DNA from: JBMOKU01 sp049324315
Lineage (GTDB): Bacteria > Bacillota > Clostridia > Peptostreptococcales > Thermotaleaceae
Length of the DNA: 64,000 nt
Reading direction: 5' to 3'
Assembly: GCA_049324315.1 (NCBI GenBank)
Contig: JBMOKU010000037.1
Coordinates: forward strand, 12,287 to 76,286
Part shown: positions 61,264 through 64,000 of the stretch, in pieces
Position numbering within the stretch: the stretch's first letter is position 1
Layout: every line of letters begins with the position of its first letter
Notes under the pieces: model-generated
The model's database searches: none
What the model saw: only the letters and a program-made list of their open reading frames with translations
What the model was told of the DNA's origin: nothing
Made by a program: the position numbers and the translations under genes

Positions 61264-63039
61264 ATGAAACAATTCTTAACTGGCAACGAGGCCATTGCAA
61301 GAGGAGCCTATGAAGCCGGCGTTACTTTTGCTTCAGCATATCCTGGAACACCTAGTACAGAAATTTTAGAAAATATTGCGCCTTTTAAAGAAAATATTTA
61401 TGCAGAATGGGCTCCCAATGAAAAAGTTGCCCTAGAGGTAGCTATTGGCGCATCTATTGCAGGCGCTAGAACTCTTGCGGCTATGAAGCATGTAGGCGTA
61501 AACGTGGCAGCAGATCCTCTATTTACCTATGCTTATACAGGAGTAAACGGAGGACTGATATTGGTTTCTGCTGATGATCCAGGTATGCATAGCTCTCAGA
61601 ATGAGCAAGACAATAGATATTATGCGAAGTTTTCCAAAGTAGCGATGATTGAACCAAGTGATAGTCAAGAAGCTAAGGACTTTGTCAAAGCTGCATTGGA
61701 AATCAGTGAGGAATATGATACACCTGTATTATTCAGAGCAACTACAAGAATATGTCACAGTAAAGGTCTTGTGGAGTTCGGTGATAGAGTAGAAGTAGGC
61801 ATCAAACCCTATACAAAAAACATACCTAAATATGTTGCTACACCAGCAAACGGAAGAGTACTTCATGTTAAGGTAGAAGAAAGATTAAAACAGCTTGAAG
61901 CATTTAGTAACGAAACAGAATTGAATAAGGTTGAGTGGAATGACAAAAAAGTTGGTATTATAACTTCTGGTGTTGCTTATCAATATGCGAAAGAGATTTT
62001 CGGAGATACGGCATCTTACTTGAAGCTTGGATTTACTCATCCACTGCCAATGAAAAAGATAAAAGCGTTTGCTGAACAAGTAGAGACACTGTACGTAATT
62101 GAGGAATTAGAGCCTTATATAGAAGAACAAATGAAGGCTGCTGGTATTCAATGTATTGGTAAGGATGTCATTCCACGAATAGGAGAACTTAATCCAGATA
62201 TTATTTCAAAAGCCATATTAGGCGTTGAACGACCAGTTATTGAAGTGAGTGAAGCATCCGTTGTTGGTCGCCCGCCAACCATGTGTGCAGGATGTCCACA
62301 TCGAGGCTTCTTCTATATGCTGGCAAAGAAGAAAAATGTCATGATAACCGGAGATATCGGATGTTATACATTGGGATCAGCAGAGCCTCTATCTGCTATG
62401 GATACATGTATCTGTATGGGAGCGAGTATTAGTGCGGGTCATGGCGCCCAAAAAGCATTCTCTTTTAATGGCATTGATAAGAAAGTGGTAGGCGTAATCG
62501 GTGATTCTACCTTCTTCCATTCAGGGGTTACGAGTTTGATGGATATTGTCTATAATAAGGGCACAGCGGTGACTGTCATCTTGGATAATCGAATTACAGG
62601 TATGACTGGACATCAGGAGAATCCAGGAACAGGCTATACACTGCAAGGAGAAAAAACCCATGCGATCAATATATCTCTTCTGTGCGAAGCGGTGGGTGTA
62701 AAGAAAAAAAATATCTTTATTATTAATCCGTTGGAATTGGACGCATGCAAAAAGGCAATTGATGATGCACTAAATGCAGCTGAACCTACCGTTATCATTA
62801 CCGAATGGCCATGTGTTTTGAAAAAACCGACAGCGGAAGATATTGAAAGATTCGGCAGCAAAAAAATTATTTGCAAGGTAGATGCTGAAAAGTGTAAGGC
62901 ATGTAAAGTATGTACAAAAACAGGTTGCCCAGCCATATCATTTGATGAGAAAGCAAAGATTGATAGTACAATGTGTGTAGGCTGTGATGTATGTCTTCAA
63001 GCTTGCCCATTTGATGCAATTGTAAAGGCGGGTGAATAA
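61264..63039 (+). CDS. iorA: Indolepyruvate ferredoxin oxidoreductase, alpha subunit
   Basis: A 591-residue thiamine-pyrophosphate enzyme. Converts aryl- or branched 2-oxo acids plus CoA to acyl-CoA, reducing ferredoxin. The N-terminal pyruvate-oxidoreductase-type domain has 'FASAYPGTPSTEILE'. The TPP site is 'GDIGCYTLGSAEPLSAMDTCICMGASISAGHG' (about 370-400), and two [4Fe-4S] clusters sit at the C-terminus (CKACKVCTKTGCP and CVGCDVCLQACP). GAGGAGCG precedes the ATG. Oxygen-sensitive, consistent with a strict anaerobe. Overlap-free junction of about 25 bases from ptb. Confidence 0.95.
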   Translation: MKQFLTGNEAIARGAYEAGVTFASAYPGTPSTEILENIAPFKENIYAEWAPNEKVALEVAIGASIAGARTLAAMKHVGVNVAADPLFTYAYTGVNGGLILVSADDPGMHSSQNEQDNRYYAKFSKVAMIEPSDSQEAKDFVKAALEISEEYDTPVLFRATTRICHSKGLVEFGDRVEVGIKPYTKNIPKYVATPANGRVLHVKVEERLKQLEAFSNETELNKVEWNDKKVGIITSGVAYQYAKEIFGDTASYLKLGFTHPLPMKKIKAFAEQVETLYVIEELEPYIEEQMKAAGIQCIGKDVIPRIGELNPDIISKAILGVERPVIEVSEASVVGRPPTMCAGCPHRGFFYMLAKKKNVMITGDIGCYTLGSAEPLSAMDTCICMGASISAGHGAQKAFSFNGIDKKVVGVIGDSTFFHSGVTSLMDIVYNKGTAVTVILDNRITGMTGHQENPGTGYTLQGEKTHAINISLLCEAVGVKKKNIFIINPLELDACKKAIDDALNAAEPTVIITEWPCVLKKPTAEDIERFGSKKIICKVDAEKCKACKVCTKTGCPAISFDEKAKIDSTMCVGCDVCLQACPFDAIVKAGE

Positions 63040-63040
63040 T

Positions 63041-63616
63041 ATGATAGATATTAAAAACATATTATTGGTAGGCGTTGGTGGTCAAGGTATCATTTTGGCC
63101 AGTAAAATTCTATCAGAGGGCTTAATTAGTGCGGGATATGATGTAAAAATGTCAGAAGTTCACGGTATGGCCCAACGGGGAGGAAGTGTGACAACACAGG
63201 TGAGATTTGGGAAAAAAGTTTACTCTCCGATCATTGGGAAAGGCCAGGCAGATATTATTGTTGCTTTTGAAAAAATGGAAGCCTTAAGATGGATGGATCA
63301 TTTAAAGGTTGGCGGAAAAGTTATTGTGAACGATTATGAAATTCCATCGGCTCCGATTTTGGTGGGGACAGCAAAATACCCTCAAAATGTAATTGAGGTT
63401 TTAAAAGAAAAAGCAGATACAACGATTTTTAAAGCAGCTGAAATTGCAAGGGAACTTGGAAATACGAGAACAATGAATGTTGTTATGACTGGCGCACTGG
63501 CAAAAGCGATGGGTCTTGATGAAGTTGATTGGGAAGACGTTGTGCGCAGCAATGTAAAAGAAAAGTTTATAGATATTAATATTGAAGCTTTTAGAAAAGG
63601 ATTAGAGCAGATGTAA
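63041..63616 (+). CDS. iorB: Indolepyruvate ferredoxin oxidoreductase, beta subunit
   Basis: A 191-residue gamma-type 2-oxoacid:ferredoxin oxidoreductase subunit. 'ILLVGVGGQGIILASKILSEGLI' at the N-terminus, 'SEVHGMAQRGGSVTTQVRFG' and a C-terminal helix are typical. It completes the alpha-beta enzyme and follows iorA by one base, with GGCGGGTG ahead of ATG 63041. The operon ends in a hairpin. Confidence 0.95.
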   Translation: MIDIKNILLVGVGGQGIILASKILSEGLISAGYDVKMSEVHGMAQRGGSVTTQVRFGKKVYSPIIGKGQADIIVAFEKMEALRWMDHLKVGGKVIVNDYEIPSAPILVGTAKYPQNVIEVLKEKADTTIFKAAEIARELGNTRTMNVVMTGALAKAMGLDEVDWEDVVRSNVKEKFIDINIEAFRKGLEQM

Positions 63617-63630
63617 GGAAATGAATTATC

Positions 63631-63665
63631 AAAGCCCTCTTCCAAGAAGCGTAGGGGGCTTTATA
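63631..63665 (+). terminator. Terminator of ptb-iorA-iorB
   Basis: AAAGCCCTC pairs with GGGGGCTTT (one G-U), followed by TTATAT. The rest of the spacer to the rRNA promoters has no gene. Confidence 0.7.
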
Positions 63666-63775
63666 TATTCCTTAATATACCATTAAAATAAATGTTGCAT
63701 TCCACTATCCGATGTGATATATTATCACTTGTCCCTTTGAAGGGGCAGGAACTAAGAAGTAGAAACAATTACCAT

Positions 63776-63804
63776 TTGACATGAACTTGGATTCATGGTA
63801 AGAT
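63776..63804 (+). promoter_or_regulatory. rRNA operon promoter P1
   Basis: TTGACA (63776-63781), 17-base spacer, TAAGAT (63799-63804). Confidence 0.8.
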
Positions 63805-63856
63805 ATCTTTTGTCGCCGCTTCAAGGCAGCAGCTAAAAACTGCCAGAAAAAAGTGG

Positions 63857-63885
63857 TTGACAATCGATGCGAAATATGATAATCT
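63857..63885 (+). promoter_or_regulatory. rRNA operon promoter P2
   Basis: TTGACA (63857-63862), 17-base spacer, TAATCT (63880-63885). Two tandem promoters about 80 bases apart are usual for rRNA operons of Firmicutes. Confidence 0.75.
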
Positions 63886-63920
63886 ATAAAAGTCGCCGAA
63901 ACACGACGACAAGAAAAATT

Positions 63921-63935
63921 TGGTCTTTGAAAACT
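63921..63935 (+). promoter_or_regulatory. rRNA leader boxA antitermination site
   Basis: TGGTCTTTGAAAACT matches the boxA of clostridial rRNA leaders, bound by NusB/NusE. Confidence 0.7.
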
Positions 63936-63990
63936 AAACAGTGTAAGAAATTAAGCCAGCAACAAAACGCAAAGCGTAAACCAATCAATT

Positions 63991-64000
63991 TTTTATTGAG
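63991..64000 (+). rRNA. Start of a 16S rRNA gene (5' end only, cut by window edge)
   Basis: The final bases TTTTATTGAG match the known start of clostridial 16S rRNA, which continues with AGAGTTTGATCCTGG beyond the window. The tandem promoters and boxA upstream support the call. Only about ten bases are inside. Confidence 0.6.

Overview
The window comes from a low-G+C, anaerobic, endospore-forming Firmicute of the class Clostridia, probably an Alkaliphilus- or Natronincola-like member of the Clostridiaceae/Peptostreptococcales. This is inferred from an AT-rich chromosome with strong GGAGG ribosome sites, three T-box leaders, spore genes (an alpha/beta-type SASP, ytxC), 2[4Fe-4S] ferredoxin-type enzymes, an indolepyruvate:ferredoxin oxidoreductase, and the gene order ytxC-thrS, infC-rpmI-rplT, rRNA methylase-yqzL-pheST, zapA and mutS2 that is typical of Firmicutes. 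It reads as ordinary chromosome: no insertion sequence, prophage, integrase or CRISPR array was seen.

Layout. 1-1.9 kb: three Fe-S/FAD subunits of an amine or D-amino-acid dehydrogenase. 2.0-4.0 kb: a YjiH-like membrane protein and hpt. 4.1-8.9 kb (minus strand): a lysine-riboswitch operon, DeoR-type regulator-asd-dapA-dapB-dapH, the acetyl branch of diaminopimelate/lysine synthesis. A divergent M20 amidohydrolase (9.1 kb) is a candidate for the missing N-acetyl-diaminopimelate deacetylase. 11.3-15.2 kb: a TPP-riboswitch operon with a ThiXYZ-type pyrimidine/thiamine ABC importer, two small MTH1187/YkoF-type thiamine-binding proteins and an unexplained methyltransferase. 15.3-17.1 kb: mug glycosylase, SASP and an SRAP abasic-site protein. 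17.1-20.1 kb: a methyltransferase, cold shock protein, a 174-bp palindromic element, Hsp33 and five tRNA genes (Val, Asp, Phe, Gly, Cys).

20.1-26.6 kb: a possible GME-fold protein, YtxC, a DUF445 protein, T-box-controlled thrS, and a compact FtsH lacking the usual external domain. 27.0-32.2 kb: a four-gene ABC importer with a DUF3798-type lipoprotein. 32.2-33.6 kb: the L20-leader-controlled infC-rpmI-rplT operon, in which infC appears to begin with AUU. 33.8-35.9 kb: KtrB/KtrA-type potassium uptake. 35.9-40.8 kb: an rRNA methyltransferase, the 30-codon yqzL, a T-box and pheS-pheT. 40.9-48.3 kb: a site-2 protease, ZapA with a long coiled coil, a U32 protein, MutS2, a small membrane protein and a DUF523 protein. 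48.3-52 kb: a GluP-like rhomboid protease and T-box-controlled argS. 52-60 kb: two radical SAM proteins, a phospholipase C-like protein, an amidase-domain protein, an MFS transporter, NAD kinase and a TPR protein. 60.3-63.6 kb: ptb-iorA-iorB, which would turn 2-oxo acids from amino acids into acyl-CoA and then acyl-phosphate. The window ends in the tandem promoters, boxA and first bases of an rRNA operon.

Much of the window is translation machinery controlled by RNA: five classical RNA regulators (lysine, TPP, three T-boxes) plus the L20 leader. The least explained parts are the methyltransferase/thiamine-binding pair in the TPP operon, the DeoR gene in the lysine operon, the DUF3798 transporter, the paired dyads upstream of ptb, and several intergenic palindromes.
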